A stretch of 5,712 nucleotides of DNA. Origin: CAYYTU01 sp964474655. GTDB lineage: Bacteria > Chloroflexota > Anaerolineae > B4-G1. The stretch lies in NCBI GenBank assembly GCA_964474655.1, contig CAYYTU010000133.1, positions 1 through 5,712 on the forward strand, read 5' to 3'. This document shows, one piece after another, positions 1 through 5,682 of this stretch (positions are counted from its first letter, which is position 1; each line of letters starts with the position of its first letter). The notes under the pieces are model-generated. The model was not told the origin of the DNA. It worked only from the letters and a program-made list of their open reading frames with translations, and did no database searches. A program made the position numbers and the translations under genes.

Positions 1-160
1 GACATCCAGTAAGCGTGATCCTCTCCAGGAGCGGAACCTCCTCAGTGCCATTATTATAGCCCAGGGGAATGGGATGACAAGGCCAGACGCTCAGGCTATG
101 GCTAGCGAGCTACGAGGTCTTCAAGGATAAAGGGAAGAGGGCGTGGATGGGAAAACCAGG
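1..160. other. Left-edge stretch without a convincing gene
   Basis: No complete gene is visible. The plus frame starting at base 2 stays open from the window edge to a TAA at 128-130 (42 codons) and reads plausibly protein-like, with the stretch QERNLLSAIIIAQGNGMTR near its middle. It could be the tail of a gene that begins outside the window, but I do not recognise it and 42 open codons in GC-rich DNA can arise by chance. The stretch from 131 to 160 holds nothing I can name. It adjoins a transposase remnant, so it may be decayed mobile-element DNA. Confidence 0.25.
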
Positions 161-378
161 TTCGACTACGATTACCTCTTCCTCTTGGGAAAGGGTCGTC
201 TGCAGGTCATGCGGTCGGCTCGACCGGTCATGAACGTGATCGCGCTGCCTCCCACGTCGGATCGTCGTCTCGGACACGCCCAGCTCCGCGAGCAACTCTC
301 TGGCGTTGTCGGGCTTCTGGATGTACCTCCGTGGCTTCGGCATCGCTGTGTAGCATTCGCGTCCAAGTCTGTGTGCAC
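161..378 (-). pseudogene. IS481-like transposase N-terminal remnant, frameshifted and truncated
   Basis: Read on the minus strand, 343 down to about 161 encodes a helix-turn-helix segment (LLAELGVSETTIRR) followed by RQRDHVHDRSSRPHDLQTTL and SQEEEVIVVE. From memory this is the N-terminal HTH and linker typical of IS481-type DDE transposases, which bind the element ends. The family normally has WR after TIRR; here it is GR. After VVE the match stops and unrelated sequence runs to a stop at 110, so the catalytic DDE core is missing. A second frame from a GTG at 378 gives VHTDLDANAT, which resembles the usual N-terminus of this group and would join the HTH frame only through an indel near 345-350. 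I infer a dead element: one frameshift and a 3' truncation. Terminal inverted repeats were not identified. Family assignment rests on recall, not on a search. Confidence 0.6.
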
Positions 379-481
379 GCTGTCACTTTCCGGCCTGGGC
401 GCGGATCTGCCAGGTACTGTCCTGCCGATTCTAGCATCAGGACCCTATCGGCACCATAAACTCCCACCACCATACAAGCAT

Positions 482-511
482 CTGGCAAGAGCGAGGCATT
501 CGTGGTATGGT
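482..511 (+). promoter_or_regulatory. Possible promoter of the sensor kinase gene
   Basis: CTGGCA (482-487) lies 18 bp before TATGGT (506-511), which carries an upstream TG giving an extended -10 (TGGTATGGT). Both boxes match consensus at four of six positions. Transcription would start near 518, leaving a leader of about 43 nt before the ATG at 561. The match is weak and could be chance. Confidence 0.3.
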
Positions 512-560
512 ATTGGGTGTATGGGACAGCGGATGCTGCATCGAGCGGAGTGACACGGAT

Positions 561-1682
561 ATGCCCTCCTTTGACGTGCGTTGGATCCTCTCGGCCTTCT
601 TCTTGGTGGCCGGCGCGGCCGCCGGGCTGGTCGTCTGGACCGACCGCCGCCGAAGCCGGCGCCAGGCAGCCGCGGTGTTCGACACGGAGAGCACCGGGGG
701 CGTGCTGGAACGTGCCCCCTTCGGATGGTTAGTCCTCGACGGGACGGGCAGCTACCGCTATGCCAACCCGTACGCCTGTCGCCTCCTGAGCCTCAGTGAA
801 ACCGCGGGTGCCCTGCCGGAGACCGATTGGGTCGACCGACTTCGAGAGGACCGAGCGGCAGCCCGGGGTGCCGAGGTCGGCGTTGGTCGCTACCGAACCA
901 TCTCGCTGGCGTCAGGGAAATCGGTTCGCTGGTGGGTCACGCCGTGGCGCGACTGGGACGTCGTCTTCCTGCTCGACGTCACCGACCAGAAGCGAGCCGA
1001 GGAAGCGTCTCGCTACCTGCTCAACAGCCTCTCCCACGAGCTTCACACGCCGCTGAGCGGCATCCTGACCCACCTGGAGATCCTCCAGCTCTCGGGCGTC
1101 TCCCAAGAGATTCGACAGCAGTCGTTGGGGATGCTAAAAGCCGAGGCCCAGCGACTATCGCGGATGGTGCGCCTGATGCTGGATCTCGGTCGGCTGGAGA
1201 CCAGCGCTGAGCTGGAGCGACGACCTGTGGACCTGATGGCGGTGGCGGAGCAGGCGGTGGCCCAACTGGCGCCCGACGCCGAGGGGCGGGAGATCACGCT
1301 GGGGCTGGAGGCGAACACGCCAATCCCGCTGGTGGTCGGGGATCGGGACCGGCTGATGCAGGTCTTCCTCAATCTGCTAGACAACGTGCTCAAGCACTGT
1401 CGGCCAGGCGATCAGGCCGTGGTGTCGCTGGAGGAACGGGGGGAGGGTGTGGCCTGCACGGTGCGCGACACCGGCCCCGGCATCCCATCGGCCCACCTCC
1501 CCCACGTGACGCGCCGCTTCTACCGCGCGGCGCCGCAGAAGGTGGAGGGGAGCGGCCTGGGGCTGGCGCTGGTGGAGGAGATCCTGCGCCGCCACGGGAG
1601 CGATCTGACGATCGAGAGCCAGGCTGAGGGGGAGGAGACGGGCACCCATGTACACTTCGTCTTGCCCATTTTGCCGGGGTGA
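561..1682 (+). CDS. Membrane-anchored PAS sensor histidine kinase (HisKA/HATPase_c)
   Basis: Sensor kinase of 373 aa that should autophosphorylate on histidine and pass the phosphate to a response regulator. One membrane helix lies at residues 8-26, followed by RRRSRR, which puts the rest in the cytoplasm with almost nothing outside. A PAS-like domain spans about 46-140 (APFGWLVLDGTGSYRYANPY, ending DVTDQKRAEE). The H box is SLSHELHTPL with H159 as phospho-acceptor. The ATPase domain shows the N box (N271, N275 in NLLDNVLKH), G1 (DTGPGI, 303-308), an F-box FYR and G2 (GSGLGLALV, 330-338), so all catalytic boxes look intact. I chose ATG 561 because a GGAG lies at 547-550 and the protein then opens with the helix; an in-frame ATG at 507 would add 18 non-hydrophobic residues. 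The signal is probably sensed in the cytoplasm or membrane through PAS. The likely partner is the NarL-type regulator at 3488, although HisKA kinases more often pair with OmpR-type regulators. Confidence 0.93.
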   Translation: MPSFDVRWILSAFFLVAGAAAGLVVWTDRRRSRRQAAAVFDTESTGGVLERAPFGWLVLDGTGSYRYANPYACRLLSLSETAGALPETDWVDRLREDRAAARGAEVGVGRYRTISLASGKSVRWWVTPWRDWDVVFLLDVTDQKRAEEASRYLLNSLSHELHTPLSGILTHLEILQLSGVSQEIRQQSLGMLKAEAQRLSRMVRLMLDLGRLETSAELERRPVDLMAVAEQAVAQLAPDAEGREITLGLEANTPIPLVVGDRDRLMQVFLNLLDNVLKHCRPGDQAVVSLEERGEGVACTVRDTGPGIPSAHLPHVTRRFYRAAPQKVEGSGLGLALVEEILRRHGSDLTIESQAEGEETGTHVHFVLPILPG

Positions 1683-1686
1683 GGAT

Positions 1687-1918
1687 GGGTACGGCGTTAC
1701 ACAGAGAACCACGGAGAAGGCACAGAGATGCACAGAGAACGGAGAGGAGTGTGGGCTGCTCTGTGTTATCCTGAAAGAGGGGGCCGACGTGCGGTGGCGC
1801 CAGGTGTTATGCACTTCAAACAATCTAACGACAAGTACCAGGCACCGTGAGGAGCTTTCTTCAGGAGATCCTGTGTCTCTATGTGAGAGACTCTGCGCAG
1901 CTCTGCGTAAGCGTAATC
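1687..1918. repeat. Intergenic CACAGAGA-unit repeat with imperfect inverted partner
   Basis: The 250-bp gap after the kinase gene holds a non-coding repeat. At 1700-1740 four units of 10-11 bp follow each other: CACAGAGAAC, CACGGAGAAGG, CACAGAGATG, CACAGAGAAC. CTCTGTGT at 1759-1766 is an exact reverse complement of ACACAGAG at 1699-1706. A second, more diverged partner lies at 1871-1918 (CTGTGTCTCT, then CTCTGCGCAGCTCTGCGTAA), so the whole block is a rough inverted repeat around a ~100-bp core. Similar ACACAGAG/CTCTGTG blocks are, from memory, dispersed between genes in many environmental bacterial genomes and create spurious ORFs such as one reading VHLCAFSVVLCV on the minus strand here. I therefore do not call a gene. 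It could be a MITE-like element or a transcript-folding element; its function is unknown. Confidence 0.6.
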
Positions 1919-1932
1919 CGTAGACCAAAACC

Positions 1933-3378
1933 ATGAGTCATCCGCAACGCGTATTCCGACGCTGGTGGTGGCTGCTGATCCCCGTGATCCTGGCGGGCGG
2001 CGTGTGGCTGCTGCCCATCTCCGGGCAAGTGGTGCTGACCCCGAGGGGCAGCGCGAGGCTCCAGCCTCAGATGCGGCTCGAGCCCGGCGTGCCCGAACCG
2101 GGTCAAGAGACGACGCTCTGGGTGACGGACGACACGCCGTGGAGCCACGTTCTCCTCACCGTCGACGCCGAGGCGATTCAGGAGGCGCACTGGGAAGCCA
2201 ACCCCGGTGGGACCTGGACCTGGACGTGGAGATTCCCGTTCCCGGAGGACGGCGGGGCCGAGCTCGTCTTCTATCGTGACTGCCAGAGCGGCTGCATCGA
2301 ACGCGCCCGCACCACAGTAGGTACGGAACCGGATCCCTTCAGACCGCGAGACCGCGTTCCAACCAAGCTAGGCGTCGTTTTCGCCAATCCGGACCGGGAC
2401 TGGCATAGCCGCAGCGGCTGGGACGTGGAGCTCACCTACGCCCGGCTGGCTGAGGAGGACCACTGGGGCATCGACGACCTCGCCGCCCGGGTCCAACGTG
2501 CCACCGAGGACGGGCTGCGGGTGCTGGTGCGCGTCGACTACGACCAGGGTCAGAGCCTGCCGCCGGAGGGCGACGAGATCGCGCTGACCGAGTATCTCGA
2601 CTACCTCCAACGGTTAGCACGGGACGAGCGGTTGGAGGGCGTCTACGCCACCTTCCTGGGCAGCGGGTTCAACGCCCAGGGTCTGCCGCCTGAGTGGGTC
2701 GCACGCATCGTCAACGGGTACGGTGAAGAGGTGACTCACAGCGACAACGCTATCCAGGTGATGCACGCCGAGGATCCGGGGGCCCGAGTGCTCGTCGGCC
2801 CGGTGCAGCCGTGGCATGAGGGTCAGGATGGCGAGTGGACGTACGAGATCGACGTGCCCTGGCTTGCCTACTTCAACACCCTGGTGACCGCGCTGGACGA
2901 ATCGGCCCGGGCGAAGGCCGAGGCGGGGATTCCCCTGGCGGCGCCGGACGGGTTCGCGGTGCAGGCACCCGGCCGTCCGCAGGCGCCGGCGATGGAGGGG
3001 CGAGATCCAGCAGAGGAGCCGCTGTACGACCTGAGGCGGGAGGCATGGGACGGCGCGCGGGCCGGGTTCCGCGTCTACCGGGACTGGCTGGCCGTGATCA
3101 ACGCTTACGACTCAATGCGCGGCCTGCCTGTGTACATCAACGCCACGAATACGTTCACCCCCGACGACGGGGTTCCGCCGGCGCAGAACTACCCGCAGGG
3201 CTGGCTGACCACGGCGCTGGAGGTGATCGAGGGGGAACCCCAGGTCAAGGCGCTGTGCTGGTTCCTCGACTACTTCCCCCACGACGATCAGTGGGAGCAC
3301 TTCAGCTTGACCCGGCGGCCGGGACGGATGCTGGATGCGGCGGAGGAGTTTGAGGGATTGCTGCAGGACGGAGGGTAA
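1933..3378 (+). CDS. Signal-anchored glycoside-hydrolase-like TIM-barrel protein, probably catalytically degenerate
   Basis: This 481-aa protein has an N-terminal membrane anchor at residues 11-30 after QRVFRR, with no clear signal-peptidase site or lipobox, so it is probably tethered outside the membrane. Residues about 34-130 look like a beta-sandwich domain (LEPGVPEPGQETTLWVTD, TWTWTWRF) with C117 and C121 possibly forming a disulfide. Residues 145-460 resemble a cellulase-superfamily TIM barrel: LGVVFANPD at the first strand, DPGARVLVGPVQPW (281-294), PDGFAV (338-343), LPVYINATNTF (398-408) and ALCWFLDYF near the end. Where such enzymes normally carry the acid/base glutamate (GNEP-like) it reads FLGSGFN (241-247), and where the nucleophile glutamate is expected (YITETN-like) it reads YINATN. 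It may bind sugar rather than cleave it. Start ATG 1933 is the first possible one, since an in-frame TAG lies four codons upstream at 1921; no Shine-Dalgarno is visible. Exact family unknown. Confidence 0.8.
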   Translation: MSHPQRVFRRWWWLLIPVILAGGVWLLPISGQVVLTPRGSARLQPQMRLEPGVPEPGQETTLWVTDDTPWSHVLLTVDAEAIQEAHWEANPGGTWTWTWRFPFPEDGGAELVFYRDCQSGCIERARTTVGTEPDPFRPRDRVPTKLGVVFANPDRDWHSRSGWDVELTYARLAEEDHWGIDDLAARVQRATEDGLRVLVRVDYDQGQSLPPEGDEIALTEYLDYLQRLARDERLEGVYATFLGSGFNAQGLPPEWVARIVNGYGEEVTHSDNAIQVMHAEDPGARVLVGPVQPWHEGQDGEWTYEIDVPWLAYFNTLVTALDESARAKAEAGIPLAAPDGFAVQAPGRPQAPAMEGRDPAEEPLYDLRREAWDGARAGFRVYRDWLAVINAYDSMRGLPVYINATNTFTPDDGVPPAQNYPQGWLTTALEVIEGEPQVKALCWFLDYFPHDDQWEHFSLTRRPGRMLDAAEEFEGLLQDGG

Positions 3379-3443
3379 AACGTAAGGCGTAAAACGCAAG
3401 AGACAGGGAGCTCACGCTTCACGTTTTGCGTTTCACGCTTTAC
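3375..3443. repeat. Imperfect inverted repeat (CGTAAAACG type) starting at the stop codon
   Basis: Bases 3375-3398 pair with 3420-3443. The left arm begins GTAAAACGTAAGGCG and the reverse complement of the right arm begins GTAAAGCGTGAAACG; the few differences are all transitions, several of which would be G-U pairs in RNA. The left arm itself contains two near copies of a 14-bp unit (GTAAAACGTAAGGC and GTAAAACGCAAGAG). The TAA stop of the preceding gene (3376-3378) lies inside the arm. With no T-run after it, it is not a classical intrinsic terminator. It resembles dispersed intergenic palindromes and may limit read-through or protect the upstream mRNA 3' end; that role is inference. Confidence 0.7.
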
Positions 3444-3475
3444 TTCGTCGTTTGACAGCTAATCTCTGGCTGACC

Positions 3476-3480
3476 AAGGA
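3476..3480 (+). promoter_or_regulatory. Ribosome-binding site of the response regulator gene
   Basis: AAGGA lies 7 nt before ATG 3488 and supports that start. A TTGACA at 3452-3457 upstream could be a -35 box, but no acceptable -10 box follows at normal spacing. Confidence 0.6.
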
Positions 3481-3487
3481 ATAGGCG

Positions 3488-4114
3488 ATGTCGAAAACGA
3501 TCCGTGTCCTCCTAGTCGACGACCATCCAGCCGTGCGCATTGGGCTGCGGGTGCTGCTGGAGCAGGCGCCCGACGTCGCGGTGGTCGGGGAGGCGGAGGA
3601 CGGCCGGGAGGCGCTGCGGTTGGCCGAGGAGCTGGAGCCGGACGTCGCGGTGGTGGACTGTGAGCTGCCGGACATGGAGGGCAGCGACGTAGCGCGAGAG
3701 ATGCTGCGGCAGTGGGCCGTACGGGTGCTGGCGCTCAGCTCGTACGACGATGAGCACTACGTGCGCGGCATGCTGGAGGCCGGCGCGGTGGGGTACCTCC
3801 TGAAGGAGGAAGCACCGCAGACGATCGTGGCGGCGGTTCGGACTGCGGCGGACGGAGAAGGGTACTTCAGCCCCGGCGTGGCCGGCAAGGTGGACGCCTG
3901 GGCTCGCGGGGAGCCGCCGGGTGGCCTCACGCAGCGGGAGATCGACGTGCTGTGCCTGGTGGCGCAGGGGTACACCAACGCGCGCATCGCTCACGAGCTG
4001 ACCATCGCCGAGCGTACAGTCGCCTTCCACGTCAGCAACGTCCTGGAGAAACTGGACGCGGAATCGCGCATCGACGCTGCGATGTGGGCCAAGGATCAGG
4101 GAATCGTCGCCTGA
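3488..4114 (+). CDS. NarL/LuxR-family response regulator
   Basis: A 208-aa two-domain DNA-binding response regulator acting in the cytoplasm. The receiver domain (about 5-120) has the acidic pair D11-D12 in VLLVDDHPAVR, the phospho-acceptor D57 in VVDCELPDMEG, the switch serine at 84 (LALSS) and the conserved lysine K106 in GYLLKEEAP, so phosphorylation should work. The output domain (147-197) is a LuxR-type helix-turn-helix: LTQREIDVLCLVAQGYTNARIA, then the recognition-helix region TIAERTVAFHVSNVLEKLD. Length and spacing are normal for the NarL/FixJ class, and the start is set by AAGGA at 3476. It is on the same strand as the sensor kinase, with the barrel-protein gene between, so the two may form a two-component system. 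Its DNA targets cannot be read from this window. The gene after it is convergent, so this is the last gene of the plus-strand cluster. Confidence 0.95.
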   Translation: MSKTIRVLLVDDHPAVRIGLRVLLEQAPDVAVVGEAEDGREALRLAEELEPDVAVVDCELPDMEGSDVAREMLRQWAVRVLALSSYDDEHYVRGMLEAGAVGYLLKEEAPQTIVAAVRTAADGEGYFSPGVAGKVDAWARGEPPGGLTQREIDVLCLVAQGYTNARIAHELTIAERTVAFHVSNVLEKLDAESRIDAAMWAKDQGIVA

Positions 4115-4144
4115 GAGTAGACCAGTAGAAGCTGAGGAGTCTCC

Positions 4145-4168
4145 GCTCTGCGTCATCGCAGCTAGAGC
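4145..4168 (+). terminator. Weak stem-loop downstream of the response regulator gene
   Basis: CTGCG (4148-4152) and CGCAG (4157-4161) form a stem around TCAT, and outer GCTCT (4145-4149) could instead pair with AGAGC (4164-4168). It lies 30 bp after the regulator stop. No T-run follows, so a terminator role is only suggested by position. Confidence 0.25.
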
Positions 4169-4209
4169 ACTGATGAATGCGGTGTGAGCTGATCGGTTGA
4201 TCGGGTCGG

Positions 4210-4246
4210 GAACAGGATTCATGATCTTAGAGCCTGAATCCTGTTC
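4210..4246. terminator. Perfect 12-bp inverted repeat between convergent genes
   Basis: GAACAGGATTCA (4210-4221) and TGAATCCTGTTC (4235-4246) are exact reverse complements with a 13-nt loop. The repeat covers the last codons and the TGA stop (4219-4221) of the minus-strand protease gene, and lies about 95 bp after the convergent regulator gene. It could form a hairpin in either transcript. No T-run follows in either direction, so it is not a standard intrinsic terminator; it may block read-through between the convergent genes or stabilise the protease mRNA end. Confidence 0.45.
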
Positions 4247-5289
4247 TGAACCGAGGGGTGCGTGCTAAGCAGATGGTGACGTTCCCTCGGGATGAGATTG
4301 ATTACGGCGAGCTTTTCCAGCGCCGAGATCATCGCCGCTTTCCCGGCGATGCGAGCCCCTGCCGCGTCGGCCTCTGTCTCGAATGTCCGCCCCACCCAAC
4401 GTGGAAGCAGGTGCGACCCGGCAACGATCGCAGCGGCTAGCGCGCTGATTGCCACAACCGCCCACGTCGGGGGTGGCTGGGGTGTGTCGAAAAGCTCGAT
4501 AGCGACTTTGGTGAAGAGGAGGACCAGTGCAGGCACTCCCACACGGCTGAGAGCTGTGAGCGCGACCAGCTTCCCGACATGGTTACGGCTGGCGTGGGCG
4601 AACTCGTGGGCCAAGACGGCCTTGATCTCCGCGTCTGTGAAATGCTCCTCCCACTGACCGAGGACAAATACGCTCTTCCGTCCTCGAATGAACCCGACCT
4701 GAGCCGCGTTCGCGCCCCGCAGGCCTTCCAAGGGCGCCTCGTACACCCCTTGCACGCTCATCCCCATCTCCTCAGCGACCGCACTGACGATTAAGCGCAG
4801 TCTTTGGCTCTGGGTCTCCCTCGCCCCGGCCGCTCGCCTGAACAGGTAGGGTAGGACATATCCCGCAAAGAGAATGATGGCAAGGAATGCCAGTGCTCGA
4901 GGCACGATCCAGCCGAGCAGAGAGCTGTCCTCCACGGCGGGGATGAGGCTGAAGTAGATGATGCTCGCCAGGAGCGCGAAAGCCGTTGGCGCAACAAACA
5001 GGACGAAGAGGAAGCGAAACCTGACTACCGCGTACTCCCAGAGCGGGAGATCGATGCGCTCGTATGCCTTGCCCAGGGTGTACTCCATCAGCGTGCCGCT
5101 TGCCAGCGCAACCAGGAACCCGAGCGACAGGCCGCCCGCTACCACCCACCACGCCGACCAGGCTGCTTCGAGGATCTGGGTAGCGGCGAGTACGAAGCCC
5201 CCAGCAGTGACGAGGAAGATCGCCGTCGCGAGGATATTCATGCGCCGCTTGTCCGCCCAATAGACCCGTGTCTCTGATTCGTCCGCCAT
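4219..5289 (-). CDS. M48-family integral membrane zinc metalloprotease (HtpX-like)
   Basis: A 356-aa membrane protease. The zinc site is HEFAH (H228, E229, H232), and the third ligand is probably E304 in FETEADAAG, matching the ExxAD pattern of M48 enzymes. The C-terminus LLSTHPSVQNRIQAL is also typical. Hydrophobic helices lie at about 18-38, 46-66, 91-116, 125-150, 245-265 and 276-296, so the active site should face the cytoplasm as in HtpX. HtpX proteins are usually near 290 aa and degrade misfolded membrane proteins; this one is longer, with two additional helices before the catalytic domain, so I give no gene symbol. The start ATG at 5287-5289 is backed by GAGG at 5298-5301 (8-nt spacing). 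No clear promoter is visible upstream. It is convergent with the regulator and divergent from the gene at 5683, so it is probably transcribed alone. Substrate unknown; membrane quality control is inferred from the family. Confidence 0.93.
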   Translation of the reverse strand: MADESETRVYWADKRRMNILATAIFLVTAGGFVLAATQILEAAWSAWWVVAGGLSLGFLVALASGTLMEYTLGKAYERIDLPLWEYAVVRFRFLFVLFVAPTAFALLASIIYFSLIPAVEDSSLLGWIVPRALAFLAIILFAGYVLPYLFRRAAGARETQSQRLRLIVSAVAEEMGMSVQGVYEAPLEGLRGANAAQVGFIRGRKSVFVLGQWEEHFTDAEIKAVLAHEFAHASRNHVGKLVALTALSRVGVPALVLLFTKVAIELFDTPQPPPTWAVVAISALAAAIVAGSHLLPRWVGRTFETEADAAGARIAGKAAMISALEKLAVINLIPRERHHLLSTHPSVQNRIQALRS

Positions 5290-5604
5290 ATCTCTGACCT
5301 CGTCAGGAGCGGGTCTTCATTCAAAGCAGAAGTACGGGGAACCGTCCTTCCAACCTACCGCGTGCCGATCAACTGAAGAGGCAGCTCTGGAAGCGCTGTG
5401 CTATCTTGCTTCCTCCCACGCAGGTTTGGCGTAACCGCTTCTCCTAGCCATCCCAGTATATGCCGAGGTGGCTTGGCTGTCAAAAGAGCAAAGGGTGGGC
5501 TCGTAGCGAATCCGATGTGTTTCGCGTCGACCGCGCCGTGTGGCCTCGACTCACTGAAGCGCAGCCACTCTCTGCAGGGGTTCGATTGAAGAAACCTGTA
5601 AGAA

Positions 5605-5639
5605 TTGACAGTAGACGGGGGCCTCGCGTTTGGTACACT
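5605..5639 (+). promoter_or_regulatory. Likely promoter of the right-edge gene
   Basis: TGGTACACT (5631-5639) is an extended -10 box (TG, one base, TACACT). A perfect -35 hexamer TTGACA sits at 5605-5610, but the 23-bp gap is too long for a standard sigma-70 promoter. TAGACG at 5612-5617 gives 16 bp and matches four of six. A start near 5646 would leave a leader of about 37 nt. A second possible -10, TAAAAT, lies at 5657-5662. Confidence 0.5.
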
Positions 5640-5656
5640 GTGAGCACGTTTGGGAC
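5626..5656 (+). repeat. Twin 10-bp direct repeats, possible operator
   Basis: CGTTTGGTAC (5627-5636) and CGTTTGGGAC (5647-5656) match at nine of ten bases and are exactly 20 bp apart, about two helical turns. The first overlaps the extended -10 box and the second spans the expected start of the transcript. Such spacing suits a dimeric or cooperatively bound repressor, but a local duplication of promoter DNA would look the same. Confidence 0.35.
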
Positions 5657-5672
5657 TAAAATACACAACATA

Positions 5673-5679
5673 GAGGTGA
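5673..5679 (+). promoter_or_regulatory. Strong ribosome-binding site before ATG 5683
   Basis: GAGGTGA matches the 16S anti-Shine-Dalgarno sequence over seven bases and ends 3 nt before the ATG. This is the strongest ribosome-binding site in the window and fixes the start of the truncated gene. Confidence 0.7.
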
Positions 5680-5682
5680 AAT

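Larger units (their letters stand above)
5290..5682. other. Divergent intergenic region, no supported gene
   Basis: These 393 bp separate the protease gene from the gene at the right edge. Overlapping open frames exist on both strands (for example 5398-5589 plus, 5355-5705 minus), but none has a ribosome-binding site, recognisable domain or sensible neighbour fit, and the minus one would run through the promoter and start of the next gene. A T-loop-like GGTTCGATT at 5579-5587 is not flanked by a pairing stem, so no tRNA is called. Visible elements are the protease ribosome-binding site at 5298-5301, a short GCGAA/TTCGC inverted repeat near 5508-5525, and the promoter region at 5605-5662. The length is large for regulation alone, so a small RNA or a decayed gene is possible. 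Confidence 0.5.

Noticed and set aside
143..553. 136-codon plus-strand frame across the left region
   Set aside because: It is antisense to the transposase remnant, overlaps the kinase promoter region and shows no recognisable domain.
1648..1923. 91-codon plus-strand frame after the kinase, with several cysteines
   Set aside because: It overlaps the kinase end in another frame and is made mostly of CACAGAGA repeat; the CPFC-like start is coincidental and there is no ribosome-binding site.
1377..1934. 185-codon minus-strand open frame across the kinase 3' end and the spacer
   Set aside because: It is antisense to the conserved ATPase domain and reads through the repeat, giving the low-complexity VHLCAFSVVLCV stretch; no domain and no ribosome-binding site.
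3452..3457. TTGACA as a -35 box for the response regulator gene
   Set aside because: At 15-19 bp downstream there is only the AAGGA ribosome-binding-site region and no usable -10 box, so no promoter is called.
3512..4222. 236-codon minus-strand open frame opposite the response regulator
   Set aside because: It is a shadow of a clear NarL-type gene caused by GC-rich third positions; its histidine- and arginine-rich translation shows no recognisable fold.
5560..5600. tRNA-like T-loop GGTTCGATT
   Set aside because: The flanking bases do not form the 5-bp T stem, and no acceptor, D or anticodon arms can be placed around it.
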